A program made the position numbers and the translations under genes. The notes under the pieces are model-generated. The model was given only the letters and a program-made list of their open reading frames with translations, did not search any database and had not been told where the DNA came from. A stretch of DNA of 64,000 nucleotides from JAVVHH01 sp965199665 (GTDB lineage Bacteria; Pseudomonadota; Alphaproteobacteria; Acetobacterales; Acetobacteraceae): assembly GCA_965199665.1 (NCBI GenBank), contig OZ241208.1, forward strand, positions 3,658,001-3,722,000, given 5' to 3'. Of this stretch, positions 34,136 through 41,896 are shown piece after piece. How positions within the stretch are numbered: the stretch's first letter is position 1; each line of letters opens with the position of its first letter.

Positions 34136-35095
34136 TCAGGCTTTCTCCAGCGTCTGACCCGCGCGCAGGCTCGCCAAGGTGACCGCCAGACCGTCGCGCA
34201 AGGTGGTTTGGGCAGACAGGCCCAAGGTCAGCTCGGCCAGCGCCGGTGATCCTACGGAGCGGACGATGTCGCCGGGTCTGGCCGGACCCATGGCCACATC
34301 GGGCGTGGAGTCCAGGAGGCTCGCCAGCGTCTGCGCCAGTTGAAGGATAGATGTTTCGCGGCCGGTGCAGGCATTCAACACCAGTGCCGTGCGCTCGTCG
34401 TTGTAGCGGGAGTCCTGCAATGCGGTCATTCCGGCGACGAGATAGTCGACGATGTCGGACACGAAGATGAAATCACGGGTCTGCTGCCCAGTCCCATGAA
34501 CCTGGATCTGCCGGCCAGCGGCAAGCGCTTCCGCGAAGATCGAGATCACGCCGCTATAGGGTGAGAACGGATCCTGCCGCGGGCCATACACGTTAAAGAA
34601 GCGGAAGCCGAGTGATGCGACGCCATGCACGAGTGCACCCGCCTGGGCGTGCAACTCGCAACCGAGCTTGTCAGCGCCATACGCCGTCATCGGGGCGGTC
34701 GGTGTGCTCTCGGTCGCGACCCCATCGGTTTTACCATACACGGCGGCCGACGACGCGTAGACGACCGGAAGCCCGCCCATCTGCCGCGCTGCATCCATGA
34801 CGTTGATGAAGCCGCCGAGATTGACCCGATGTGTCCCCAACCAGTCGTCATTGGCACGCACGACGGACGCGATGGCCGCCAGGTGAAAGCAGCCGCTCGT
34901 ACCAAGCAGGGCACGGCGCATCACGGCGGGGTCGCACACGTCGCCGCGAATGACGTCGCAGCGCCGATCGACGTTCTCGATCCGACCGGTGGAGAAGTCG
35001 TCGATCACCCGCACACCGTAGCCGGCGCCGAGCAGCGCGTCCGCCAAATGCGAGCCGATGAACCCGGCTCCACCCGTGATGGCGTAAATGCCCAA
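34136..35095 (-). CDS. NAD-dependent sugar epimerase/dehydratase
   Basis: The 319-residue extended short-chain dehydrogenase has the NAD site YAITGGAGFIGSHLADALL, the catalytic Ser/Tyr/Lys set (YASSAAVYGKT and AYGADKLGCE) and the nucleotide-sugar region RFFNVYGPRQDPFSPYSGVI. It probably acts on a UDP- or dTDP-sugar for the surface polysaccharide. The TTG at 35095 is chosen: it follows a GGGGAAG ribosome site and lies just before the first strand, as in homologues. A longer form from 35143 is possible. Confidence 0.88.
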   Translation of the reverse strand: MGIYAITGGAGFIGSHLADALLGAGYGVRVIDDFSTGRIENVDRRCDVIRGDVCDPAVMRRALLGTSGCFHLAAIASVVRANDDWLGTHRVNLGGFINVMDAARQMGGLPVVYASSAAVYGKTDGVATESTPTAPMTAYGADKLGCELHAQAGALVHGVASLGFRFFNVYGPRQDPFSPYSGVISIFAEALAAGRQIQVHGTGQQTRDFIFVSDIVDYLVAGMTALQDSRYNDERTALVLNACTGRETSILQLAQTLASLLDSTPDVAMGPARPGDIVRSVGSPALAELTLGLSAQTTLRDGLAVTLASLRAGQTLEKA

Positions 35096-35150
35096 ATCAC
35101 TTCCCCTACAACCGGACGTCGGCCCGTTCGCAAAACCTACCATCGAAAGC

Positions 35151-36242
35151 TTAACGCGAAGTTTCTGTCTCGGCGGCCCCTGCTGCCGTGCCTCGCGTCT
35201 GCAGGGAGCGCACCCGTCGGAGCAGCGCTCCCCCGTCTTGCCGCGCCCAGGCGCCGAGGCCGCCCACCGTTCGCACGTTCAAGCCGAGCAGCCCGACCCG
35301 CAGCCGACGCTGGCTTGCCCAACCCCGCTTGTAGGGGTCGTCCCCGCGGCCGAAATCCAAGCTCGTGATGCCATCCACCGACATTAGCTCGCGAATTGTG
35401 GCGGCAGTCAGGACGGTCCCGGGGGACCACATCTTGAATGCCTCGTCATGTGCTAATTTTAAGACCGTTGCCGCACCGTTGTCGATGGACCAGTATTGGG
35501 CCGCGATAGGCGTGTCACCGCTCCACATCACGCCGATGCGGAGGACGCCCGCGGCGGCGAGCCGGCCGATCAGGGCGGCGTTGAACTCGGGAAACGGCTC
35601 CGGCTCCTTCCAGCTCCGGCGATAGACGGCTTCATAAGCGCGCAGGGCCGCGCCAAGGGCGGATCCGGCGCGGGCCAACTCCAGCCGGACTCCCGCGCGC
35701 AGGGCCGCGCGGGTGCGGCGGCGAATGGTTTCCCGCAATGCGCCAGGTCGTGCCGCAAGATAGTCGTCCCAACTCGCAGCGCCGAGTTCCTCGTGCCAGT
35801 TGCCGAAATTGGCGAAGGATCGGGTAAGCAGGCCGGCGCTCCCCAAAGCGTCTCGGAGCAGGATTGTGCTCGCCGCCGCCGGGTCAAGCGCTTCGAAGCG
35901 CGTGACGGGCCAGCGGCGGCAGTAGCGCGCGGCCTGGACCAGCGCACCGGGGGGCGCGGGCGGGTCCGTCCGAAGGAGCGGCTGATAGAGACAAGTATAT
36001 GGTGTGGTCAGCGAGCCCCATCGGTGGTCCGGGCCGGACAGCATCGGCAGTAGCGCCAACGGGCCCGCCGCGTCCGACACCGCGAGCAGCGCCGGCTCGG
36101 CCCCGGCCGGAAGCGCCGCCTCAGCGGTGGCGGCGATCCAAGCTCGGCTGGACTGCAGTCCGGCGTCGGCGAACAGCGCGTTCCATGCCGGACCGAGCGC
36201 GGCCACGTCGCGATGGCATTCCAGCGTTAAGGATGCCTTCAT
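35151..36242 (-). CDS. Acetyltransf_6 (CelD/FemAB-like) transferase
   Basis: The 363-residue protein belongs to the GNAT-like Acetyltransf_6 group found in exopolysaccharide clusters. The C-terminal half has the group marks RSWKEPEPFPEFNAALIGRL, DTPIAAQYWSIDNG, KLAHDEAFKMWSPGTVL and the end motif DFGRGDDPYKRGW. It likely transfers an acyl or aminoacyl group to a polysaccharide or envelope component; the substrate is unknown. The ATG at 36242 overlaps the YdcF stop (ATGA). Confidence 0.83.
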   Translation of the reverse strand: MKASLTLECHRDVAALGPAWNALFADAGLQSSRAWIAATAEAALPAGAEPALLAVSDAAGPLALLPMLSGPDHRWGSLTTPYTCLYQPLLRTDPPAPPGALVQAARYCRRWPVTRFEALDPAAASTILLRDALGSAGLLTRSFANFGNWHEELGAASWDDYLAARPGALRETIRRRTRAALRAGVRLELARAGSALGAALRAYEAVYRRSWKEPEPFPEFNAALIGRLAAAGVLRIGVMWSGDTPIAAQYWSIDNGAATVLKLAHDEAFKMWSPGTVLTAATIRELMSVDGITSLDFGRGDDPYKRGWASQRRLRVGLLGLNVRTVGGLGAWARQDGGALLRRVRSLQTRGTAAGAAETETSR

Positions 36243-36949
36243 CCGCGCCACGTATAATAGGCAAGCCCGACCCACTCATGCAGGGCGACGTAGCTGTTGA
36301 ACCAAGCGGTGGGCCCGATCACGAAGGAGCGCCACGACAACTCCGGGGTATACGATGGCCTGACCGGAACCGGAACAGGATCCAGCCCGAAATGACGAAA
36401 GGCAATAAGGGCCCGCCGCATATGCCAGTCATGAGTCACGAGATAGATGCGCCGAATGCCGGCTGCGGTCAGGATGGCGGCGGAGAACTCGGCGTTCTCC
36501 CATGTGTCACGCGACCGGTCCTCGACCCAGCGTGGCGGCAGGCGGAAGTCGTCGCGCAGGCTGGCCTGCATCATGCCGGCGAGCGTCATGCGCGCTTCGT
36601 AGATCGGGCCGCCGGAGACCAGCACGGGCAGGTCGGTCCGCCGGGCCAGCGCCGCGCCGGCGCGAATGCGGTCCAGGGTCAGCGGCCCCGGGTCGAGATC
36701 GGCGACGGATTGGAGGCGAACCGCGTCGGCCGACAGGATGACCACGGCGCCGGGTTCCGGCCCGGTCTGCGGCATATCGGGCGGCGACAAGGCGTTGAGC
36801 ATCGTCATGGAGACGACCGGGAGGCCGAGAGCGATCAGGACCGCGAGCACGGCGACCGCCGCGCGGCGGCGCTTTCCGATTACCAGCAGAAGAGCGAGCA
36901 CGGCCAGGCTCGTCGGCGGCAGCAGGATGTCCACGATCAGGTTGATCAA
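36239..36949 (-). CDS. YdcF/ElyC-family (DUF218) membrane protein
   Basis: The 236-residue protein has two N-terminal membrane helices (about residues 4-22 and 29-50) and a DUF218 domain: VVILSADAVRL, VLVSGGPIYE, WVEDRSRDTWENAEFSA and YLVTHDWHMRRALIAF. ElyC-type relatives affect peptidoglycan and surface-polymer lipid carriers. It is coupled to the downstream Acetyltransf_6 gene by ATGA and is divergent from a second Acetyltransf_6 gene. Confidence 0.88.
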   Translation of the reverse strand: MINLIVDILLPPTSLAVLALLLVIGKRRRAAVAVLAVLIALGLPVVSMTMLNALSPPDMPQTGPEPGAVVILSADAVRLQSVADLDPGPLTLDRIRAGAALARRTDLPVLVSGGPIYEARMTLAGMMQASLRDDFRLPPRWVEDRSRDTWENAEFSAAILTAAGIRRIYLVTHDWHMRRALIAFRHFGLDPVPVPVRPSYTPELSWRSFVIGPTAWFNSYVALHEWVGLAYYTWRG

Positions 36950-37009
36950 AGGGGCTCTGCTCCAAGGGACGATGCGACCGGGCGGGAAAACGGGTATGTG
37001 ACGCAGCGC

Positions 37010-38113
37010 ATGTTCAAAACGACGATGTCGCGTCCGGTACTCGACGCCGATGGCTTAGCCCGTCTCGGCGCACGCTGGCGAGCCTTGGCGGCCGCGGCCG
37101 GTGCGTCTTATTTCCAGGACTGGGGATGGGTCGGCTGCTTGGCGGCCGAACGGTATCCAGACCCCGTGCTGGTGGAAGTCCATCGCAACGGCGCACCGGT
37201 GGGCCTGGCATTGTTCAATGGCGGCACCAGCCGGCGGGACGGTGCGGCCTGGCATCTGCAGGAAAGCACGGACCCGGCGCTCGCCTCAGTCTTTGTCGAA
37301 CATAACGGCCCCTTGCTCGCCATCGCCGACCCCGTGCTGCGGCAGGCGGTGCTGGTCGACCTGTTCACGACGGCGATGAAGGGCCCCGTCGATGGCGCAG
37401 CCACCCGGGCGCGCCGCCTCGTGCTGTCCGGCGTCGGGCCCGAATGCTCCGATGCGCTGAGCATGACGGGCGGCCTGGTGAACCAGAAATCCGTCCGCGC
37501 GGCCCCGTTCGCCGATCTCGCGGCGCTCGATCCGGCGCACCCCTTCATCGAAGGCCTCAGCCGCAATACGCGGCATCAACTCCGGCGATCCAACCGGCTC
37601 TATGAGGCGGAAGCGCCGCTCACCGTCGAGCGCGCCGAGACGGTCGAGCAGGGGCTCGGCTTCCTTGCGGAAATGATCGTGTTTCACGACAAGACGTGGC
37701 AGGCGCGGGGCAAACAGGGCGCGTTCGCGACGTCGTTCGCTCGACGGTTCTATCGCGCGCTGCTGACGGACGGCATTCCGAGTGGCGAGGTCGATCTGCT
37801 GCGGATCACGGCAGGCGCGACCGTGGTGGGCTACCTGATGAACTTCATCCACGACGATGTGGTTTCGGCCTATCAGAGCGGCTTCAACTACGCGGCGGCC
37901 GGGCCTCATCAGAAGCCGGGGCTGACGTCGCATTATGTCGCCATCGAAATCTATCGACGGCGCGGGATGCGGGAGTATGATTTCCTGGCTGGGGCGGACC
38001 GATACAAGCTCAGCCTGGCCAACGCGCAACGGTGGCTACACTGGGTGAGTGTCGCGCCGGCCTGGCATCCTTCCTCGCTCGGCGCCCGATTGCGCCACCT
38101 GCTTCAGGTCTGA
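37010..38113 (+). CDS. Acetyltransf_6 (FemAB-like) transferase, second copy
   Basis: The 367-residue protein is of the same group as the gene at 35151 but only distantly alike. Marks: SYFQDWGWVGCLAAERY near the start, LSRNTRHQLRRSNRLYE, EMIVFHDKTWQARGKQGAF, VVGYLMNFIHDDVVSAYQSG and the C-terminal YDFLAGADRYKLSL, matching the PYK-type end motif. Two such enzymes around one polysaccharide locus suggest two different decorations. The ATG at 37010 is used; an ATG at 37025 is possible. Confidence 0.82.
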   Translation: MFKTTMSRPVLDADGLARLGARWRALAAAAGASYFQDWGWVGCLAAERYPDPVLVEVHRNGAPVGLALFNGGTSRRDGAAWHLQESTDPALASVFVEHNGPLLAIADPVLRQAVLVDLFTTAMKGPVDGAATRARRLVLSGVGPECSDALSMTGGLVNQKSVRAAPFADLAALDPAHPFIEGLSRNTRHQLRRSNRLYEAEAPLTVERAETVEQGLGFLAEMIVFHDKTWQARGKQGAFATSFARRFYRALLTDGIPSGEVDLLRITAGATVVGYLMNFIHDDVVSAYQSGFNYAAAGPHQKPGLTSHYVAIEIYRRRGMREYDFLAGADRYKLSLANAQRWLHWVSVAPAWHPSSLGARLRHLLQV

Positions 38114-38171
38114 CGTGCCTTCCCCCGAACCGCTCGCGACGCGCCAGGTCCGCCGCCGACCGTCGCAGGCC

Positions 38172-39944
38172 ATGAAAGGAACTGCGACGGTGAGCCCGGG
38201 ACGGCCTGCATCGCTCACGGCCGAGCTGACCACGGCTCCCCCCGGGCTTCCGCTTGCCGGGGCCGGGTTGCCGCCGGCCGGGGCCGCGTTGCCGCCGGCC
38301 GGGGCCGACGAGCGCGTGCAGGCGTTGCTGCTGACGTTGCAGCATGTGGACCAAGGCATCCTCATGGTCGATACGACCGGGCGGATCGTGGTCCACAACC
38401 AGCGCGTGGTGGAGATGCTCGGCTTGCCTGCCGGGCTGCTCGACTCCGGCCCGAGCTTCCTCGATCTGCTGGACTATCAGTGGAGCACGGAGGAGTTCAG
38501 CCGCACGGCAGAAACGCTGCGGGAGTGCGTGCGCGCCGGCGGGATCGCGGCGATCCCGCCCTGCTACGAGCGCGAACGGCCCAACGGGGTGACGCTCGAA
38601 GTCAGGACGCAGCTGCTGCCCGGCGGTGCGATGGTGCGCACCTTTACCGACATCACGGCGCGCAAGCGGGCGCAGGCCCTCGCCGAGCGGGCCGCGACGG
38701 TGGACGAGTTGACCGGGCTGCCGACCCGGCTCGCGATCCAGCAGCGGCTGGAGGCGTGGCAGGCCGCGCCGGCAGCCGAGTCGATCGAGCTGTTGTTCCT
38801 GAGCTTGGACCGGTTCCGGCTGCTCAACGACGCGCGGGGCTACGAGGTGGGCGACCGGGTGCTGGTCGAGGTGGCGCGGCGGCTGACGGAGGGGTGCGGG
38901 CCCGAGGCGATCGTGGGCCGGGTCGGGGGCGACGACTTCGCCGTGCTGCATCGGCACCGAACGGCGCCACAAGACGGCGAGCCCTCGCTTTGCCAGCGCT
39001 TGCTGCGACTGGTCGCCGCGCCCGTCATGATCGATGGCGACCGGCTGGCCATCACCGCCTCGATCGGGGCCGTGATGGCCGAGCCCGGCGTGCCCGCGGC
39101 CACCTTGCTGCGCAACGCGGATGTCGCGCTCAACCGTGCCAAGGACGCCGGCCGCAACCAGGTCAGCCGCTACACTCCGTCCATGACCGCGGCCCGGCAG
39201 GACCGCTTCCGGCTGGAGCAGGCGCTTCGCGGGGCGATCGGGACCTCGGCGTTCCGGCTCGCCTACCAGCCCATCATGTCGGTCGAGCGCGGCGACGTGA
39301 TCGGGTTCGAGGCGCTGCTGCGATGGACAGACCCGCAATGCGGCGAGGTGTCGCCGGCCGTGTTCGTGCCGATCGCCGAAGCGACCGGCTTGATCGTCCC
39401 GCTCGGACGGTTGGCGCTCCAATGGGCCTGCGACGAGGCCGCGCGCTGGCCGGCCGAGCGCAGCGTCGCCGTCAACCTGTCGCCGGCGCAACTGCTGGGC
39501 GACGACATCGTGGCGGCGGTCACGGACACGCTCGCCCGCTCGGGGCTCGCGCCCAACCGGCTGGAGCTGGAAGTCACGGAAGGCATGCTGCTGGCGAACA
39601 GCCAGGACACGCTGGATACCCTGACCGCACTCCGCCGACTGGGGGTGCGGCTGACGCTGGACGATTTCGGCACCGGGCACGCCGGGCTCAGCTACCTGCG
39701 GCGCTTTCCGTTCGAGAAGATGAAGATCGACGGGTCGTTCGTCCGGATGCTCGGGCGCGACCGGCAGTCCGACGCGATCGTGGAGGCCGTGCTGCTACTG
39801 GGCCGCCGGTTGGAGATGGCCGTCGTCGCCGAGGGGGTGGAGACGGCCGAGCAGTTCGAGCGGCTGCGCGCGATGCAGTGCCCGTTCGTGCAGGGCTACC
39901 TCACCGGGCGCCCGATGCCGCCGGAGCAGGTGCGGGAGCTCTGA
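38172..39944 (+). CDS. PAS-GGDEF-EAL cyclic-di-GMP phosphodiesterase (degenerate GGDEF)
   Basis: The 590-residue soluble protein has a PAS-like domain (about residues 50-170, DQGILMVDTTGRIVVHNQRV), a GGDEF domain with VGGDDF at about 252 instead of GGDEF, and an EAL domain. The EAL residues are intact: FEALLRW at about 380, NLSPAQL, EVTEGML, DDFGTGHAGLSYLRR, IDGSFV and AEGVET. It most likely degrades cyclic-di-GMP, with the GGDEF part inactive or GTP-sensing. The start is uncertain: the ATG at 38172 is used, and a GTG at 38115 just after the previous stop is an alternative. A 21-base repeat encodes a Gly-Leu-Pro-Ala linker. Confidence 0.87.
   Translation: MKGTATVSPGRPASLTAELTTAPPGLPLAGAGLPPAGAALPPAGADERVQALLLTLQHVDQGILMVDTTGRIVVHNQRVVEMLGLPAGLLDSGPSFLDLLDYQWSTEEFSRTAETLRECVRAGGIAAIPPCYERERPNGVTLEVRTQLLPGGAMVRTFTDITARKRAQALAERAATVDELTGLPTRLAIQQRLEAWQAAPAAESIELLFLSLDRFRLLNDARGYEVGDRVLVEVARRLTEGCGPEAIVGRVGGDDFAVLHRHRTAPQDGEPSLCQRLLRLVAAPVMIDGDRLAITASIGAVMAEPGVPAATLLRNADVALNRAKDAGRNQVSRYTPSMTAARQDRFRLEQALRGAIGTSAFRLAYQPIMSVERGDVIGFEALLRWTDPQCGEVSPAVFVPIAEATGLIVPLGRLALQWACDEAARWPAERSVAVNLSPAQLLGDDIVAAVTDTLARSGLAPNRLELEVTEGMLLANSQDTLDTLTALRRLGVRLTLDDFGTGHAGLSYLRRFPFEKMKIDGSFVRMLGRDRQSDAIVEAVLLLGRRLEMAVVAEGVETAEQFERLRAMQCPFVQGYLTGRPMPPEQVREL
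38247..38309 (+). repeat. Three 21-base tandem repeats in the EAL gene
   Basis: Units 2 and 3 (from 38268 and 38289) are nearly identical, with core TTGCCGCCGGCCGGGGCCG, and unit 1 is a diverged copy. They encode a repeated Leu-Pro-x-Ala-Gly-Ala linker before the PAS-like domain. Copy change would keep the frame. Confidence 0.8.
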
Positions 39945-39964
39945 TAGGGCGGGATCGCTGCTCT

Positions 39965-40699
39965 TTATCGAGGAGGTTGAGCCTCCGCGTGACGGAGCGG
40001 GCGGGCGTCGGCGATTTCGTTGATCAGCTTTCGAGTCATTGCCTCGCCGAAGGCCTGGAACGAACGCACCTCAACGACGAAGTGGCCGGCGCCGCCTGCC
40101 ACGTTCTCGTCGTACCAGTTGGTCAGGCCGCCCGGCGGCTGGACATGTGCAAAGGTGTAGCTGACCGGGTGTTCGTTGATGATCGCGAGCCCGTTGATCG
40201 TGACGCCCGCGCGGACCGCGTCGTCGCGCGCTTCCGTCACGTCGCGGCCGGCATTGTTGGTCCCGTCGCCGGCGACGTCGATGACCCGGCGCTGGGCCTC
40301 GAACCCGGCATCGCCGAGCAGGCGCATCGCATGGTCGATGCCGGCGCTGATGCTGGTCCGGCCCCAGTAGGATCGCGGCGCGGCCTGCATCTCGCCCAGA
40401 AAGGCGGCCGCGCTGGCGGCGTCGCGCACCACGTGCCAGTCCACCACCGTGCGCACCTCGAAACTGCCGGCGAACTCGACATAGGAGATGGCGATCTGGC
40501 CGACCGCGCCGCCGCGGATGGCTGCCATCACCTGCGGGTCGCTCAGGGCCGTGCCGTAGCCCTGCTTCTCGAGGGTGAACTCGCTATCGTCGACGCTGCG
40601 GGACACGTCCGTGACCAGGACCAGCATGACGTCCACCGGTTCGGCCGCCGCGGCCAGGGTGGGAGCGAGAAGCAGGGGTAACAACGTCAGCACGCGCAT
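39965..40699 (-). CDS. DUF1194 family secreted vWA-like protein
   Basis: The 244-residue protein has a signal peptide (MRVLTLLPLLLAPTLAAAA) and a von Willebrand A-like fold: VTDVSRSVD (metal site DxSxS) at about residue 30, GRTSISAGIDHAMRLLGD and IDVAGDGTNNAGRDV. It fits DUF1194, common in alphaproteobacteria and of unknown function; protein-protein binding is likely. It stands alone and is convergent with the EAL gene. Confidence 0.9.
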   Translation of the reverse strand: MRVLTLLPLLLAPTLAAAAEPVDVMLVLVTDVSRSVDDSEFTLEKQGYGTALSDPQVMAAIRGGAVGQIAISYVEFAGSFEVRTVVDWHVVRDAASAAAFLGEMQAAPRSYWGRTSISAGIDHAMRLLGDAGFEAQRRVIDVAGDGTNNAGRDVTEARDDAVRAGVTINGLAIINEHPVSYTFAHVQPPGGLTNWYDENVAGGAGHFVVEVRSFQAFGEAMTRKLINEIADARPLRHAEAQPPR

Positions 40700-40815
40700 G
40701 GGCCACCTCCGAAAAAACCGGATGGTGACGCGCAGGCAGCCGAACCAACAACTGGATTCGGCGTGTTCGCCTCACATGGTCCGCTGGTCGCGGTCGCGGG
40801 GCGCGAACGCTGGCG

Positions 40816-41457
40816 CTACTGGCTCGCCCAGATGATCCGGTGCAGCCAGGCCACCTCCGTCACGTCGAAGCTGCGGTCGCGATGCGCCGGGTTGAGACTC
40901 TTGAGCTCGATCCGCTTGGCCGATTTGCGGGTGAGCTGCTTGGCCATCACCTCGCCGGCCCAGGTCTTGGCCACGACCCGGTCGCCCCGCCGGATCGGCG
41001 CGGCGGGCGAGACCACGACCATGTCGCCCTCGCGGAACACCGGCTCCATGCTGTCGCCGGATATCTCGAGCGCGTAGGCGTTGGGGTCGCCGATTTCAGG
41101 CACGCTGACTTCGTCCCAGCTGCCGCCGACCGGGAATCCGCCATCGTCGAAGAAGCCGTCGCCGCCGGCTTGGGCGAGCCCGAGCAGCGGGATGCGGTTG
41201 GGCAGGCGAATGGAATTGACGGCGCGGGGGGCGCCGGTGACAAGCGCGGTGAAAGCTTCCATCGGCTCGCTGACGGCCGACAACACCTTGCTGATGCTCT
41301 CCGTGCTCGGCCAGCGCAGGCGGCCATCGGGCATGCAGCGCTTACTCGGGTTGAACGTCGTGGCATCCAGGCCGGCGCGCTTGGCCAGGCCGGAGGGGGA
41401 CAGCCCGTGCTCGGCCGCGAGCGTATCCAAGGCTCGCCAAATGTCGTCGTGCTTCAT
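40816..41457 (-). CDS. HTH and S24-peptidase (LexA/CI-like) transcriptional regulator
   Basis: The 213-residue protein has an N-terminal helix-turn-helix (LDTLAAEHGLSPSGLAKRAG, residues about 10-30) and a C-terminal S24 autopeptidase domain. The catalytic Ser is in EISGDSMEPVFREGDMVVV and the Lys in RVVAKTWAGEVMAKQL. It is not LexA itself, whose N-terminus is different. Such regulators often control stress or mobile genes by RecA-stimulated self-cleavage. It is divergent from a small gene that has an SOS box. Confidence 0.9.
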   Translation of the reverse strand: MKHDDIWRALDTLAAEHGLSPSGLAKRAGLDATTFNPSKRCMPDGRLRWPSTESISKVLSAVSEPMEAFTALVTGAPRAVNSIRLPNRIPLLGLAQAGGDGFFDDGGFPVGGSWDEVSVPEIGDPNAYALEISGDSMEPVFREGDMVVVSPAAPIRRGDRVVAKTWAGEVMAKQLTRKSAKRIELKSLNPAHRDRSFDVTEVAWLHRIIWASQ

Positions 41458-41539
41458 GGGACGGAAGTGTGCCTAGGAATTTAGACCCGATCAAGTGGGA
41501 AAATGAGCCTGCATCGGCTTGCCGACGCCCTGCATGAAT

Positions 41540-41554
41540 GTTCTGTTTACGTTC
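41540..41554 (+). promoter_or_regulatory. LexA (SOS) box of alphaproteobacterial type
   Basis: GTTCTGTTTACGTTC is an exact match to the alphaproteobacterial LexA operator GTTC-N7-GTTC. It lies 19 bases before the start of the small gene at 41574, in the divergent gap with the S24 regulator gene. Binding of LexA there would repress the small gene until DNA damage. Confidence 0.75.
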
Positions 41555-41573
41555 TTGCCGGAGACCCCGCCCC

Positions 41574-41894
41574 ATGACCGATCCCGCCCCGTTCCGCTCC
41601 GCCGAAGCCGCCTGGTTCTCCGTCGCCCGCGCGCTGGAGGGCCGCCCCCGCCGACCGGCGCCGCACGTCGATGGCGTCGTCCGCTGCCTTGACCGGCTCT
41701 ACCGCAATCGCCGGATCGAGCTGCTGCACGCGCGGATCCTGCGCATCTGGGGCCGCCGCGGCGTCGCGCCCAACCCGGCCCACGCGCGCGAGCGGAGCGA
41801 CTGGCACATCTGGCGCGAGGCCCTGGACCGGTTGGACGGCCCGCTTCGCGCACAGGGCATCGTTGGCGATTTCTGGACCGAACCGGCGGAGTGA
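41574..41894 (+). CDS. Conserved small protein with an SOS box, function unknown
   Basis: The 106-residue basic protein has the pattern SAEAAWFSVARALEGR, then DGVVRCLDRLYRNRRIELLH, ARILRIWGRRG, NPAHARERSDWHIWREALDR and LRAQGIVGDFW. I recall similar unnamed proteins in Rhodospirillales and Acetobacteraceae but know no domain. It has no membrane segment or signal peptide. The ATG at 41574 follows the SOS box closely; an upstream in-frame ATG at 41538 would lie across the box. A DNA-damage role is inferred from the operator alone. Confidence 0.75.
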   Translation: MTDPAPFRSAEAAWFSVARALEGRPRRPAPHVDGVVRCLDRLYRNRRIELLHARILRIWGRRGVAPNPAHARERSDWHIWREALDRLDGPLRAQGIVGDFWTEPAE

Positions 41895-41896
41895 GT

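Noticed and set aside
40816..41457. S24 regulator as LexA itself
   Set aside because: The N-terminal DNA-binding part does not match LexA (no typical LexA start), although the Ser-Lys peptidase domain is similar.
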